A DNA stretch of 64,000 nucleotides from contig NZ_LYUZ01000103.1 of assembly GCF_001679925.1 (NCBI RefSeq), forward strand, positions 399 through 64,398, read 5' to 3'. The position numbers were made by a program, and so were the translations under genes. This document shows, piece by piece, positions 43,907 through 52,337 of the stretch. The notes beneath the pieces were generated by a model, which did no database searches, had not been told where the DNA came from, and was given only the letters and a program-made list of their open reading frames with translations. The DNA is from Leisingera sp. JC1. Lineage in GTDB: Bacteria > Pseudomonadota > Alphaproteobacteria > Rhodobacterales > Rhodobacteraceae. Each line of letters opens with the position of its first letter. Within the stretch, counting starts at the first letter, position 1.

Positions 43907-44887
43907 CTATTGCGGGAGTATTCCTGCCGCTGCAGCCGAAGCCGTGTCCATCAGCACGAGGTCGCCGGCCGTCAGCCCATCGGCACCGGACACGCGCAGG
44001 GCCGGCTCGCCATCCACCAGGACCAGCTGTTCCCCCTCGGCATCGGGGTTTTGCTTCACCTCCACGGATGGCTCGGCGCCGCCGTCAAAATCCCAGACCA
44101 GCACCAGCTGATCCTCAGCAGCATCGTAATCCATCAGCTGGACAGCTTCCGCCGTGCCGGTCCAGCTGCCTGCGGTGAACTGATCCGCGCCTGCACCGCC
44201 GGTCAGCACATCCGCGGCCCCGGCAATCAGCGTATCGTCACCGTCGCCGCCGTTCACAAAATCCTGTTCAACGCCATCCCCGGCACCGGACACCACATCA
44301 TTACCCGTTCCGCCGAACAGCGCATCCTGACCAGCACCGCCAGTCAGGCTGTCGTCGCCGTCATTGCCGTGCATCGAATCCGCACCGCTGCCGCCCTCCA
44401 GCCAGTCGCCGTCCTGACCGCCGTGAAGCACATCATCACCGCCGCCGCCAACCAAGCTGTCTGTTCCGAAATGGCCGTAGAGGCTGTCAGCCCCGCCGCC
44501 GCCTTCCAGAACATCGGCGCCTTCCTCACCGTGCAGAAGGTCATCTCCGCCGCCGCCAAACAGGCTGTCATTGCCGCCATCGCCATGCAGGACATCGCGG
44601 CCGTCTCCGCCGTCCAGCCAGTCATCGCCGCCGTAGCCGCCGATCTGGTCGTCTCCGCCGCCGCCGCTGATGCTGTCTGATGCGCTGCTGCCTGCCAGCA
44701 CATCACCACCCTCGGTGCATGTTACGGTTTCACCGTTAGACGGTTCTTCACTGCCAGGCTCGATATAACCGCCGTCCAGGCCGTCCTCCTCAGCGGCTGC
44801 AGTGTCTTCGTCATCTGCGCTGTCGGCATTGGCCAGAACCGCGCCGCCCACTGCTACCAGTCCCAACATGCTTGCCAGCCACAACAT
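43907..44887 (-). CDS. RTX repeat protein with N-terminal membrane anchor (first copy)
   Basis: This 326-residue protein starts with a hydrophobic segment (LWLASMLGLVAVGGAVL), then an acidic linker (DSADDEDTAAAEEDG), then about a dozen RTX nonapeptides of the GGxGxDxLx type (about 65-225), which bind Ca2+ and fold into a parallel roll, and a beta-rich C-terminus. A GTG two codons upstream (44893) is an alternative start. RTX proteins are normally leaderless and secreted by type I systems; the N-terminal anchor is unusual. It precedes rpsO. Confidence 0.85.
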   Translation of the reverse strand: MLWLASMLGLVAVGGAVLANADSADDEDTAAAEEDGLDGGYIEPGSEEPSNGETVTCTEGGDVLAGSSASDSISGGGGDDQIGGYGGDDWLDGGDGRDVLHGDGGNDSLFGGGGDDLLHGEEGADVLEGGGGADSLYGHFGTDSLVGGGGDDVLHGGQDGDWLEGGSGADSMHGNDGDDSLTGGAGQDALFGGTGNDVVSGAGDGVEQDFVNGGDGDDTLIAGAADVLTGGAGADQFTAGSWTGTAEAVQLMDYDAAEDQLVLVWDFDGGAEPSVEVKQNPDAEGEQLVLVDGEPALRVSGADGLTAGDLVLMDTASAAAAGILPQ

Positions 44888-44983
44888 TGACACTCAACTC
44901 CTGGAGGATTTACTCACACATGAAAACACTCACACGGTGCGCGGCAAATTGCAAAACAAAACAGGAACACCGGTTAATGCTGT

Positions 44984-45505
44984 TCAGTGTCCAGCGTCGT
45001 CCGGCCACATTTCCGGCTGCTGGCGGTAGGCAATGTACAAGGGGTGCTTGGGGTGGCCTGCCTTACTGAGACCAAGATGATGGAGAGGTTTTGCTGTCGA
45101 CCGCAGCGCCTCTTCAACCCGCGCTCCCTGGCCGAGGTGTTCGCCGTGTGTGCCCCAAGCGCAAATGACCGTATCGGCCCACTCCATCCCTTCAAGAATT
45201 GCCGCCATATTGTCCGGCCCTTCCGGCGCGTCCAGCCTGCGCATCTCCCGCGGGTCGGTGACGCGGCAGGCGAAGATGTTGGTGGCCCGGAATCCGCCAA
45301 ACCCCAAAGCGCGGGCGCGGCGTTCGCAGCGCTCGATGGTGGGGTCATTTTGCACCTCGGTCGCGGTCGAGGGGTTCAGCATCACGAACATCACCCGCCG
45401 GCCTTCCGGGTCCCAGACCCGGGTCAGGCTGTATCGGTAGGTTTCGCAATCCGAATAAACGGCGGTGGAGGGCGCATCGCCCTTGGTGTGGCTGCGGATG
45501 ATCAT
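44984..45505 (-). CDS. DUF1643 family protein
   Basis: This 173-residue protein has the DUF1643 pattern: RVMFVMLNPSTATEVQNDPTIERCERRA (core LNPSTATEVQNDPT), then GFRATNIFACRVTDPREM and the CAWGTHGE block. The function is unknown, though relatives occur near DNA-modification genes. I start at the ATG at 45505; a longer in-frame extension upstream reads through the divergent RTX gene region. It lies between the two RTX genes, 96 bp before the first. Confidence 0.85.
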   Translation of the reverse strand: MIIRSHTKGDAPSTAVYSDCETYRYSLTRVWDPEGRRVMFVMLNPSTATEVQNDPTIERCERRARALGFGGFRATNIFACRVTDPREMRRLDAPEGPDNMAAILEGMEWADTVICAWGTHGEHLGQGARVEEALRSTAKPLHHLGLSKAGHPKHPLYIAYRQQPEMWPDDAGH

Positions 45506-45623
45506 GCGGCTGGTTCTACTGCGGCGGGGGTTGCGTTCCAAGCGGTCATCGCGCAACCTGAAGCCGAAGGGCAGGCGTATTTCTGCCGCTATGATTTTGA
45601 CCGGTTCAAATAGTCTGAGTGAT

Positions 45624-46901
45624 ATGGAACTTCTCATATTTCTAGCCCTTGCAGGTTCGGCCATAGCGGTTGGCTATGGCGGCACAGATGCTGCTTCCGA
45701 AGGATCATCCGAAGCGGAGGTGCCGGATGAAGCAGACCAGCCGGTTCAACCCGTGGAACTGACCGGCATTGACGGAACAGACGATATTCTTGAAGGCAGC
45801 ACCGGAAATGACACGCTGACAGGGAATGCAGGCGACCGGGACCTGCTGGCAGGCGGCGGCGGTGACGACGAGCTGCACCTGAGTGTCGGCAACGCCGCCC
45901 AGGGTGGCGAGGGCGAGGACCGGTTCATACTGGGCGATGAAGGCAGCCGGGAAACGGTGATCGAGGATTTTGAACTGGCTTCCGATCAGCTCGCAATCTC
46001 TATGGACAGCGGAAACACTGAATTGTTCGAGACCGAGGATGGCACCGGCCTGCGCTTCGTCGACACGCTCAATCAGCGAACGGTTCTGACACTGCCAGGT
46101 GTCACTCTGGATGACGGCGAAGCGATTGAGGTGGAGCTTCTGGACAGCGATGGCGCGACCGCAGGCACGGTGCGGTTTGAAGATCCCGGCAGAAGCGCGC
46201 CCTTTGCCCTGGATGCGGTCAGAGGCACGTCCGGGGACGACGAACTGGATGGCACTGCAGGTGAGGATGTGATCTTTGGCGAGAACGGCGCAGACACCCT
46301 GTCCGGCGGTGCAGGCAACGACACGCTCTACAGCGGCAGTGGCTCGGTCCACTATGAAGGGTCCTACAATCACTATCCCGGCGACTTGACCAAGATCGGC
46401 GACGACGGCGATTTGCTTGATGGCGGTGCAGGGGATGACCACCTGTGGATCGGACCAGGCACCACCGCAACCGGCGGTGCGGGGGCGGACAGCTTCCGCG
46501 CGTTCACCAATGTGTTTGATCCTGGCACCCCGGCCGCAGAAATCACCGATTTCGACCCGGCGGAGGATCAGCTGCTAATCGATTTCCCTGTTGTTTCCAG
46601 CCACGGCACACTTCCGGATTTTCTCCTGGAAGACGCAATTGCCGGGCTGAGAATCGAATATGACGCGGGCCAGGACAACACCCTGATCGCCATGGACGGC
46701 ACCGCCATCGCAACATTGCCCGGCAACCAGTCAGGGATCAGCATCGCCTTCCACGACGACTATTCTACGGATGAAGACCGCTGGAGGGATGCCTCGGGGA
46801 ATACGATCAGCGCTGAACAAGGCGGGCAGGCATCTATCATCCTGACCGCACAGGAGTTTTACTCCGTTTTCGGAGACAACGGAACGGCCGGGCCAGCCTA
46901 G
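45624..46901 (+). CDS. RTX repeat protein with N-terminal membrane anchor (second copy)
   Basis: This 425-residue protein has the same layout as the first: a hydrophobic start (ELLIFLALAGSAIAVGYGG), an acidic linker (SEAEVPDEADQPVQP), a block of RTX repeats (GTDDILEGSTGNDTLTG and SGGAGNDTLYSGSG type) and beta-rich segments. The repeats are fewer and split in two groups (about residues 50-95 and 210-290). It is divergent from DUF1643 across 118 bp. The two RTX genes flank DUF1643 head-to-tail around it, which suggests an island or a local duplication. Confidence 0.85.
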   Translation: MELLIFLALAGSAIAVGYGGTDAASEGSSEAEVPDEADQPVQPVELTGIDGTDDILEGSTGNDTLTGNAGDRDLLAGGGGDDELHLSVGNAAQGGEGEDRFILGDEGSRETVIEDFELASDQLAISMDSGNTELFETEDGTGLRFVDTLNQRTVLTLPGVTLDDGEAIEVELLDSDGATAGTVRFEDPGRSAPFALDAVRGTSGDDELDGTAGEDVIFGENGADTLSGGAGNDTLYSGSGSVHYEGSYNHYPGDLTKIGDDGDLLDGGAGDDHLWIGPGTTATGGAGADSFRAFTNVFDPGTPAAEITDFDPAEDQLLIDFPVVSSHGTLPDFLLEDAIAGLRIEYDAGQDNTLIAMDGTAIATLPGNQSGISIAFHDDYSTDEDRWRDASGNTISAEQGGQASIILTAQEFYSVFGDNGTAGPA

Positions 46902-46948
46902 CCAGGGCTGCCTCCTCCGCAGGGTAATAGGTCAGCGCTGCTGTCCAA

Positions 46949-46968
46949 ATGTTTCGCGCGCGAAACAT
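46949..46968. other. Perfect palindrome ATGTTTCGCGCGCGAAACAT, parS-like
   Basis: A 20-bp perfect palindrome lies between the second RTX gene and truB. Its arms TGTTTC/GAAACA are those of chromosomal parS (TGTTTCACGTGAAACA), but the centre is CGCGCG and the total is two bases longer. No T tract follows on either strand. Confidence 0.45.
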
Positions 46969-47004
46969 CCGGTCAAAACTGCTGACCCAAAAAGTTACGC
47001 TTTA

Positions 47005-47931
47005 TTAACCGGCGCTTGTGTCCTGGTTGAAGACCCGGCTGGGATGCAGGGTGCCGGACTTGTAGATGCCGACCGCAACTGCATGGCCATCGAGCGAGGC
47101 CCAGGCCTCGTCGCCGTATTCGACCTCGTCATTGGGCATCACCATGCCCGGGTTGCCGTTGCGCAGCCGGACAGCCCCTTCGGGGGTACACTTGACCTCG
47201 GGCAGATCAGCCAGCCCTTCCTCAAGCGGGCGCAGGAATGCGTCCAGTTCCGGCGTGCGGGCCAGGCGATCGATCTCCTCTAGGGAAATCCCGTCCTCTG
47301 CCGCATCAAAGGGGCCGGACCAGATCCGGCGCAGTTCCTTGACGTGGCCGTGGCAGCCCAGCGCCGCGCCCAGATCACGGGCGATGGAGCGCACATAACC
47401 GCCCTTGCCGCAGGTCATCTCCAGTACCACGTGATCTGCATCGGGACGATCCAGCATGATCAGCTCCTCGACCCACAGCGGACGGGCCTCAATCTCCACA
47501 TCCTCCCCATCACGGGCGAGCTTGTAGGCGCGCTGGCCGTCGATCTTCACCGCCGAGAACTTCGGCGGCACCTGCATGATCTCGCCCAGGAAGGGCAGCA
47601 ATGCGTCCTTGATTTGTTCGTCCGCGGGACGCTCGGCGCTTTCGGCAATCACCTCGCCTTCGGCGTCATCGGTGTTGGTTGCCTGGCCCAGCCGCACGGT
47701 GAAGGTATAGGCCTTGAGCGCGTCGGTGATATAGGGAACGGTCTTGGTCGCCTCGCCCAGCGCCACCGCCAGAACGCCGGTTGCCTCCGGGTCCAAGGTG
47801 CCCGCATGGCCGGCCTTCTTGGCCTCCAGCGCCCAGCGCACCTTGTTCACAACCGCAGTCGAGGTCAGCCCCGCGGGCTTGTCCACCACCAGCCAGCCGG
47901 AAATATCGCGCCCTTTGCGTTTGCGTGCCAT
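47005..47931 (-). CDS. truB: tRNA pseudouridine-55 synthase TruB
   Basis: This 308-residue enzyme makes the universal pseudouridine 55 in the T loop of tRNAs. The catalytic Asp47 is in [14 protein letters not shown], and the [15 protein letters not shown] start and [13 protein letters not shown] block fit the family. It starts with ATG and has a basic N-terminus (MARKRKGRD). In relatives rpsO usually follows it; here two RTX genes and DUF1643 lie between them. Confidence 0.96.
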   Translation of the reverse strand: MARKRKGRDISGWLVVDKPAGLTSTAVVNKVRWALEAKKAGHAGTLDPEATGVLAVALGEATKTVPYITDALKAYTFTVRLGQATNTDDAEGEVIAESAERPADEQIKDALLPFLGEIMQVPPKFSAVKIDGQRAYKLARDGEDVEIEARPLWVEELIMLDRPDADHVVLEMTCGKGGYVRSIARDLGAALGCHGHVKELRRIWSGPFDAAEDGISLEEIDRLARTPELDAFLRPLEEGLADLPEVKCTPEGAVRLRNGNPGMVMPNDEVEYGDEAWASLDGHAVAVGIYKSGTLHPSRVFNQDTSAG

Positions 47932-48068
47932 GCATCGTCCCCATATGTACGTGAGGCGCGCCGGTTACCGGATCGCCGGGACAGTGTCAATTTAACAAAA
48001 GTGCTGCTGGCGGGAAAGCGGCGCCGGACAGCTTGCCCTTGCCCGGGTCCCGCAGTAGGCAAGCCTAC

Positions 48069-48722
48069 ATGGCCGTATCAAACGAATACACCCCGCCGCA
48101 GAACCCGCTGGAGATCCTGCACCACGACGCCGAACTGCTGGCGGTGAATAAGCCTGCAGGCCTGTTGTCTGTGCCGGGCCGCGGGGAGCATCTGGCCGAC
48201 TGCCTGATCAGCCGCATCCAGGCTGCCTTCCCCGAGGCACTGCTGGTGCACCGGCTGGACCGCGACACCTCTGGCGTGATGGTCTTTGCCCTCACCCCCC
48301 ATGCGCAGCGGCATCTGTCGATGCAGTTTGAAAAGCGCACTGCCAAAAAGGCTTATGTGGCGCGGGTGGCCGGCAAGCTAGAGCCGAGGAGCGGCACCGT
48401 TGACCTGCCGCTGATCGTCGATTGGCCGAACAGGCCCAAGCAGATGGTCTGTCATGAAACCGGGAAGCCGGCTGTCACTGACTGGCGGGTTATGAAATAC
48501 GAAGAAAACGCGACCCGGGTGCGGCTGACCCCCAAGACGGGGCGCTCGCACCAGCTGCGGGTGCATATGCTGTCGCTGGGCCATGCGATCCTGGGCGATC
48601 CGCTCTATGCCACTGGCGCCGCCCTGGAACACCCGCGCTTGATGCTGCATTCGGAGGAGTTGCGGATCAAACACCCGGACAGCGGCGAGTCGCTGAAATT
48701 CCGGGTGAAGCCGGATTTCTGA
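48069..48722 (+). CDS. RluA-family pseudouridine synthase
   Basis: This 217-residue enzyme converts uridine to pseudouridine in rRNA or tRNA. The catalytic Asp64 is in LLVHRLDRDTSGVMVFA, with LTPKTGRSHQLRVHMLSLGHAILGD as the RNA-contact block (core GRSHQLRVHM). It lacks the S4-like N-terminal domain of RluC/D, so it is nearer RluA or TruC. The start is the ATG at 48069. It is divergent from truB across 137 bp. Confidence 0.9.
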   Translation: MAVSNEYTPPQNPLEILHHDAELLAVNKPAGLLSVPGRGEHLADCLISRIQAAFPEALLVHRLDRDTSGVMVFALTPHAQRHLSMQFEKRTAKKAYVARVAGKLEPRSGTVDLPLIVDWPNRPKQMVCHETGKPAVTDWRVMKYEENATRVRLTPKTGRSHQLRVHMLSLGHAILGDPLYATGAALEHPRLMLHSEELRIKHPDSGESLKFRVKPDF

Positions 48723-48731
48723 AGACGCCGG

Positions 48732-49298
48732 TCAGGGCGCCTCCATCACCATCAGGAACATCGTGTCCGCCTGCAGCGCCTCGTAGCTGTGCGGATGGTC
48801 GCCGGGGTAGGTGTAATAATCACCGGGCTTCAAGGTCTCTTCCTGCCCCTCAGGCCCGGCCCGCATCCGGCCGGAACAGACCAGCATATGCTCCACCGTG
48901 CCGCGTGGGTGCGGCTGGGCATGGCGGACTTCGCCAGGCTGCATCACCACCCGGTAGACATCCCGGCGCACATTCGGCGGGCTGCGGGACAGCAGGACGG
49001 CAACGAAATCGGATTGCTCCGACGCCAGCACCTCCCCCTCGCTGGCGCGGATCAGCCTGGTGGCAGGCGCCTCGGTTTCAAACAGCAGGCTCAGGGGAAC
49101 ATCCAGCGCTGCCGCCAGTGCCCAAAGCGTCTCTACACTGGGGTTTCCGTTGCCTGCCTCCAGCTGGGACAGGGTCGATTTGGCGATCCCGGCTTTGGCG
49201 GCAAGGGCTGAGAGCGATATCCCTGCTCGGCTGCGCTCGCGCTGGATGGCCGCGGCAATCATCTGGTGGGGTGCTGATGCGTTCAATATTTCAACCAA
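48732..49298 (-). CDS. XRE-cupin transcriptional regulator
   Basis: This 188-residue regulator has an N-terminal helix-turn-helix (about 15-72, SLSALAAKAGIAKSTLSQLEAG) and a C-terminal cupin (about 110-185, with PHPRGTVEHMLV and GDYYTYPGDHPH). It is divergent from azlC, and the gap contains a palindrome and direct repeats, so it probably controls azlCD. Members of this group often regulate amino acid export or catabolism in response to a small ligand. Confidence 0.9.
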   Translation of the reverse strand: MVEILNASAPHQMIAAAIQRERSRAGISLSALAAKAGIAKSTLSQLEAGNGNPSVETLWALAAALDVPLSLLFETEAPATRLIRASEGEVLASEQSDFVAVLLSRSPPNVRRDVYRVVMQPGEVRHAQPHPRGTVEHMLVCSGRMRAGPEGQEETLKPGDYYTYPGDHPHSYEALQADTMFLMVMEAP

Positions 49299-49311
49299 TC
49301 GTTCACCTTGA

Positions 49312-49356
49312 CGAACGGTCCGTTCGTTCGGTATAGAAGCCTGATGTTCGGTATAG
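49312..49356. promoter_or_regulatory. Operator region: CGAACGG-T-CCGTTCG and repeated GTTCGGTATAG
   Basis: A 15-bp odd palindrome (49312-49326) is followed by two exact 11-bp direct repeats GTTCGGTATAG (49326-49336, 49346-49356), 20 bp apart, between the divergent regulator and azlC. The repeat overlaps the right arm of the palindrome. Likely targets of the XRE-cupin regulator. Confidence 0.55.
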
Positions 49357-49391
49357 CTGAACAGAACACCTGTTTCCAGAGGAGCCTTGCG

Positions 49392-50105
49392 ATGGCCGTT
49401 CAGGATACCACCGCCCTCCCCGCCGTCCGCGGTCAGCTGCTGACCGGATTGAGGGATATCCTGCCGCTAGCGATCGGCGTCGCTGTCTATGGGCTGGCCT
49501 TCGGGCTTCTGGCGGCGCAGGCGCAGATGGACGGGCTGCAGACGGGGGTGATGGGGACCATCGTCTTTGCCGGCTCGTCTCAGATCATCGCGGTGGAGCG
49601 GCTGGTGGCCGGGGCAAGCGCCGGTGCGGCATTGCTGGCGGGGCTCGCGCTGAACCTGCGGCTTTTGCTGATCACCGCCTCGCTGCGGGATGAACTGGCC
49701 GGGCGGCCCTGGTGGCAGATCCTCCTGGGGGTGCATCTGGCCACGGATGAGAACTGGGCGCTGATGCACGCCATGCGCGCCCGCGGCCACAGCGCGGGCT
49801 ACTGGTACCTGGTGGGCGGCGGTTTGGGGCTGGTCGCGGTGTGGGTGCTGGCCACGGTTGCGGGTGCAAGTTTTGCCAGCTCGGTTCCGGAACCGAAGGC
49901 CCTGGGCATGGATTTTGCCTTCACTGCCGCCTTCATCGCCATCCTGCGGTCCTTGTGGAGCGTCAGGGCCATGCTGCTGCCGTGGATCGGGTCCTCCGCC
50001 ATTGTGCTGTTCGCCGGATTGATGACCCCGATGGATCCCACCTTGACGCTGATCCTGGGCGGGCTGGGTGGTGCTGCGATTGCCGGAGTGCTGGGCGTTG
50101 ACTGA
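49392..50105 (+). CDS. azlC: AzlC family branched-chain amino acid exporter subunit
   Basis: This 237-residue membrane protein forms, with AzlD, an exporter of branched-chain or similar amino acids. It has about five to six membrane segments; SQIIAVERLVAGASAG and LNLRLLLITASL fit the family start. I use the ATG at 49392; an upstream frame from 49308 reads through the operator region. AzlD overlaps its end. Confidence 0.92.
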   Translation: MAVQDTTALPAVRGQLLTGLRDILPLAIGVAVYGLAFGLLAAQAQMDGLQTGVMGTIVFAGSSQIIAVERLVAGASAGAALLAGLALNLRLLLITASLRDELAGRPWWQILLGVHLATDENWALMHAMRARGHSAGYWYLVGGGLGLVAVWVLATVAGASFASSVPEPKALGMDFAFTAAFIAILRSLWSVRAMLLPWIGSSAIVLFAGLMTPMDPTLTLILGGLGGAAIAGVLGVD

Positions 50106-50391
50106 AACCTGGACGCTGATTCTTGGCCTTGCCGCCGCCACCTTTGCGGTGCGGCTCTCAGGCTATCTGCTGGGCCGGCGGCTGCCGGACCACGGCCCTT
50201 GGGCGCGCGGGCTGCAGGCGCTGCCGGGTTGCCTGATCCTGTCACTTGTCACCTATCTTCTGATGCAGGGCGGGCCGCAGGAATGGATGGCGGGCGCAGC
50301 CGCGCTGGTCGTGGCGATGTTCTCTCGCAGCCTGCCGCTGACAATGGCGGCTGGTATCGCAGTAATCTGCCTGCTTAGAGCCTACATTTGA
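50098..50391 (+). CDS. azlD: AzlD family transporter subunit
   Basis: This 97-residue protein with about four membrane segments is the small partner of AzlC. The family pattern is visible in AAATFAVRLSGYLLGRRLP and LPGCLILSLVTYLL. I see no ATG near; TTG at 50098, overlapping the end of azlC and preceded by GGAG, is the best start. The overlap means coupled translation. Confidence 0.85.
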   Translation: MTETWTLILGLAAATFAVRLSGYLLGRRLPDHGPWARGLQALPGCLILSLVTYLLMQGGPQEWMAGAAALVVAMFSRSLPLTMAAGIAVICLLRAYI

Positions 50392-50474
50392 GGGTCTCTC
50401 CCTCCCGGCCTGCCGACCTGTCCTGAAACAGGCGTACAGAAGGTCAGTCTTGCTCTTCAAACGCTTCTCAACCG

Positions 50475-50558
50475 CCCCTTGCCCGTGCACAGCACGGGCC
50501 ACACCCAAGCCTGCAGGCGGCCCGGCGCAGCCGGGGAGTTGGAAGGCGCGGGAGCATC
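50475..50558. repeat. Dispersed two-hairpin intergenic repeat, copy B
   Basis: The order of copy A (43311) is repeated: hairpin CCCGTGC-ACA-GCACGGG (50482-50498), GCCACACCCAAGCC, then a less perfect second hairpin (GGCCCGGCGCAGCCGGGGAG) and GGCGCGGGAGCA. The first-hairpin loop differs (ACA for GCA) while the stem is kept. It lies between azlD and the terminator of the dehydrogenase gene. Confidence 0.75.
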
Positions 50559-50575
50559 GCCCTCCGCCCTCACTC

Positions 50576-50605
50576 GCAAAAAGAAAGCCGCCCCGAGGGG
50601 CGGCT
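50576..50605 (-). terminator. Rho-independent terminator of the dehydrogenase gene
   Basis: AGCCGCCCC pairs with GGGGCGGCT (50586-50594, 50597-50605); on the minus strand TTTCTTTTT follows. It is 26 bp after the stop. Confidence 0.9.
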
Positions 50606-50630
50606 CTGCAATACTTCGCAGGCTAAGGGC

Positions 50631-52070
50631 TTACTCGGCCGCCCAGCCGCCAACAGCTTTGACTTCCAGGAAGTCCTCAATGCCCCATTTGCCGCCCTCG
50701 CGGCCCTTGCCGGACTGCTTCATGCCGCCAAAGGGCGAGCCGGCCGAGCGGGACTTGCCATTCATCTCAACCATTCCGGAACGCAGCGCGCGGGCCATGC
50801 GGTTGGCGCGGGCGCCATCCTGGGTCTGCACATAGTTGGTCAGGCCGTAAGGCGTGTCATTAGAAATCTCGATCGCTTCCTCTTCGGTCTCGAAAGGAAT
50901 GATCGACAGCACCGGACCGAAGATCTCTTCCCGCGCGATGGTCATCTGGTTGTTCACATCGGCAAAAACCGTCGGCTTCACGTAGAAGCCCTTGTTCAGC
51001 CCGTCGGGACGGCCGGTGCCGCCGGCCACCAGTTTGGCGCCTTCGTCGATGCCTTTCTGGATCAGGTCCTGGATCTTGTTCCACTGCAATTCATTGACCA
51101 CCGGGCCGATGTGGCGGCCTTCCTGATCTGCCGGGCCGACCTCTACCTTGGCGGCCACTTCCGCTGCCTCGGCAACCACGCGGTCATAGATGCTGTTCTG
51201 AACCAGCATCCGGCTGGGCGCGTTGCAGCTCTGGCCGGTGTTCTGCATCATGTGCAGCACGCCGCGCTTTACAGCTTTTTCGTCGGCATCCTCAAAGATC
51301 ACATTGGCGCCTTTGCCGCCCAGCTCAAGATCAACCTTCTTAAGGGTGGGCGCCGCGGCTTGGGTAATGGCGATGCCTGCTCGGGTGGAGCCAGTGAAGG
51401 AGATCATGTCCACATCCGGATGGGTGGTCAGCTGGGAACCAACACCCGGGCCGTCGCCGTTCACCAGATTGAAAACGCCTGCCGGGAAGCCGGCTTCATG
51501 CATCAGCTCGGCGAAAATCATCGCGTTGAGCGGGCTTTGCTCTGACGGCTTCAGCACCATGGTGCAGCCGGCCACAGCCGCGGCGCCGACCTTGAGCGTC
51601 ACCTGGTTCATCGGCCAGTTCCAAGGCGTGATCAGGGCGCAGACGCCAACAGCCTCGTGGATGATGCGGTCGTTAGGGCTGCGGTCGTTCAACGGTGCTT
51701 CAAACGGAAACTCCTTGGCCGCAGTGATGAAGTTGCGCAGGTGCCAGCTGCCAGCCCCGACTTGTGAAGTGCGCGACATGTCGATGGGCGCTCCCATCTC
51801 CAGCGACATCGCCTGGGCGAGATCTTCTGCGCGCGCTTCGTAGACGTCGATAAGCTTCTCAACCAGCGCGATGCGCTCCTCCACCGGTGTCGCCATCCAG
51901 CCTGGCAGTGCTGCCTTGGCAGCGGCCACGGCGGCGTTGGTGTCGGCTTCGGAACCCAGCGAGATCACAGCACAGGGGTCTTCGGTCGAGGGGTTGATTA
52001 CCTCGAAGTCATTGGCGGCAGAAGGGGCGACCCACTGGCCATTGATGTAAAAGTCACGTTTCTCGATCAT
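50631..52070 (-). CDS. Aldehyde dehydrogenase (NAD(P)-dependent)
   Basis: This 479-residue enzyme oxidises an aldehyde to the acid. Glu249 (DLELGGKGAN) and catalytic Cys282 (NTGQSCNAP) are in place; the NAD site is in ITPWNWPMNQ and FTGSTRAG. The substrate cannot be told from sequence. It is divergent from the peroxiredoxin gene across 267 bp with palindromes, so both may respond to oxidative or aldehyde stress. Confidence 0.94.
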   Translation of the reverse strand: MIEKRDFYINGQWVAPSAANDFEVINPSTEDPCAVISLGSEADTNAAVAAAKAALPGWMATPVEERIALVEKLIDVYEARAEDLAQAMSLEMGAPIDMSRTSQVGAGSWHLRNFITAAKEFPFEAPLNDRSPNDRIIHEAVGVCALITPWNWPMNQVTLKVGAAAVAGCTMVLKPSEQSPLNAMIFAELMHEAGFPAGVFNLVNGDGPGVGSQLTTHPDVDMISFTGSTRAGIAITQAAAPTLKKVDLELGGKGANVIFEDADEKAVKRGVLHMMQNTGQSCNAPSRMLVQNSIYDRVVAEAAEVAAKVEVGPADQEGRHIGPVVNELQWNKIQDLIQKGIDEGAKLVAGGTGRPDGLNKGFYVKPTVFADVNNQMTIAREEIFGPVLSIIPFETEEEAIEISNDTPYGLTNYVQTQDGARANRMARALRSGMVEMNGKSRSAGSPFGGMKQSGKGREGGKWGIEDFLEVKAVGGWAAE

Positions 52071-52167
52071 CTGGGAACTCCCAATTCAGACGTATTTCTG
52101 GCAGTGGATTGCCGGTTTTGCGGCCACTCTGTCACTGCGTCCCGGAGGGGGCAAGGGTCTTCGATGC

Positions 52168-52185
52168 ATAATTTGATCAAATTAT
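52168..52185. promoter_or_regulatory. 18-bp perfect palindrome ATAATTTGATCAAATTAT
   Basis: The palindrome lies 98 bp upstream of the dehydrogenase start, and a further half-site ATAATTTG lies at 52238-52245, in the gap between the divergent dehydrogenase and peroxiredoxin genes. Symmetry, AT richness in a GC-rich genome and the half-site suggest a regulator site; the regulator is not in the window as far as I can tell. Confidence 0.6.
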
Positions 52186-52283
52186 TGAGGGCGCTGTCAA
52201 TGACCGTGTTTCGCGACGTCCTGCACTGGGCAAAGTGATAATTTGCGGTTTCCTTGCACGGCGGCTTTATCCTTGCGTTAGAG

Positions 52284-52318
52284 TACTTAAGTAGCAGTCA
52301 AGACGACTCGATACTTAA
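52284..52318. promoter_or_regulatory. Direct TACTTAA repeats upstream of the peroxiredoxin gene
   Basis: TACTTAAGTA (52284-52293, itself a perfect palindrome) and TACTTAACT (52312-52320) lie 28 bp apart, just before the AAGGAGATACC ribosome-binding site of the peroxiredoxin gene. They may be part of the promoter or an operator. Confidence 0.4.
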
Positions 52319-52337
52319 CTGACAAGGAGATACCGCC

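Noticed and set aside
43877-44680. Plus-strand Ala/Val/Ile-rich repetitive frame
   Set aside because: It is the reverse reading of the RTX nonapeptide repeats, which explains its periodicity.
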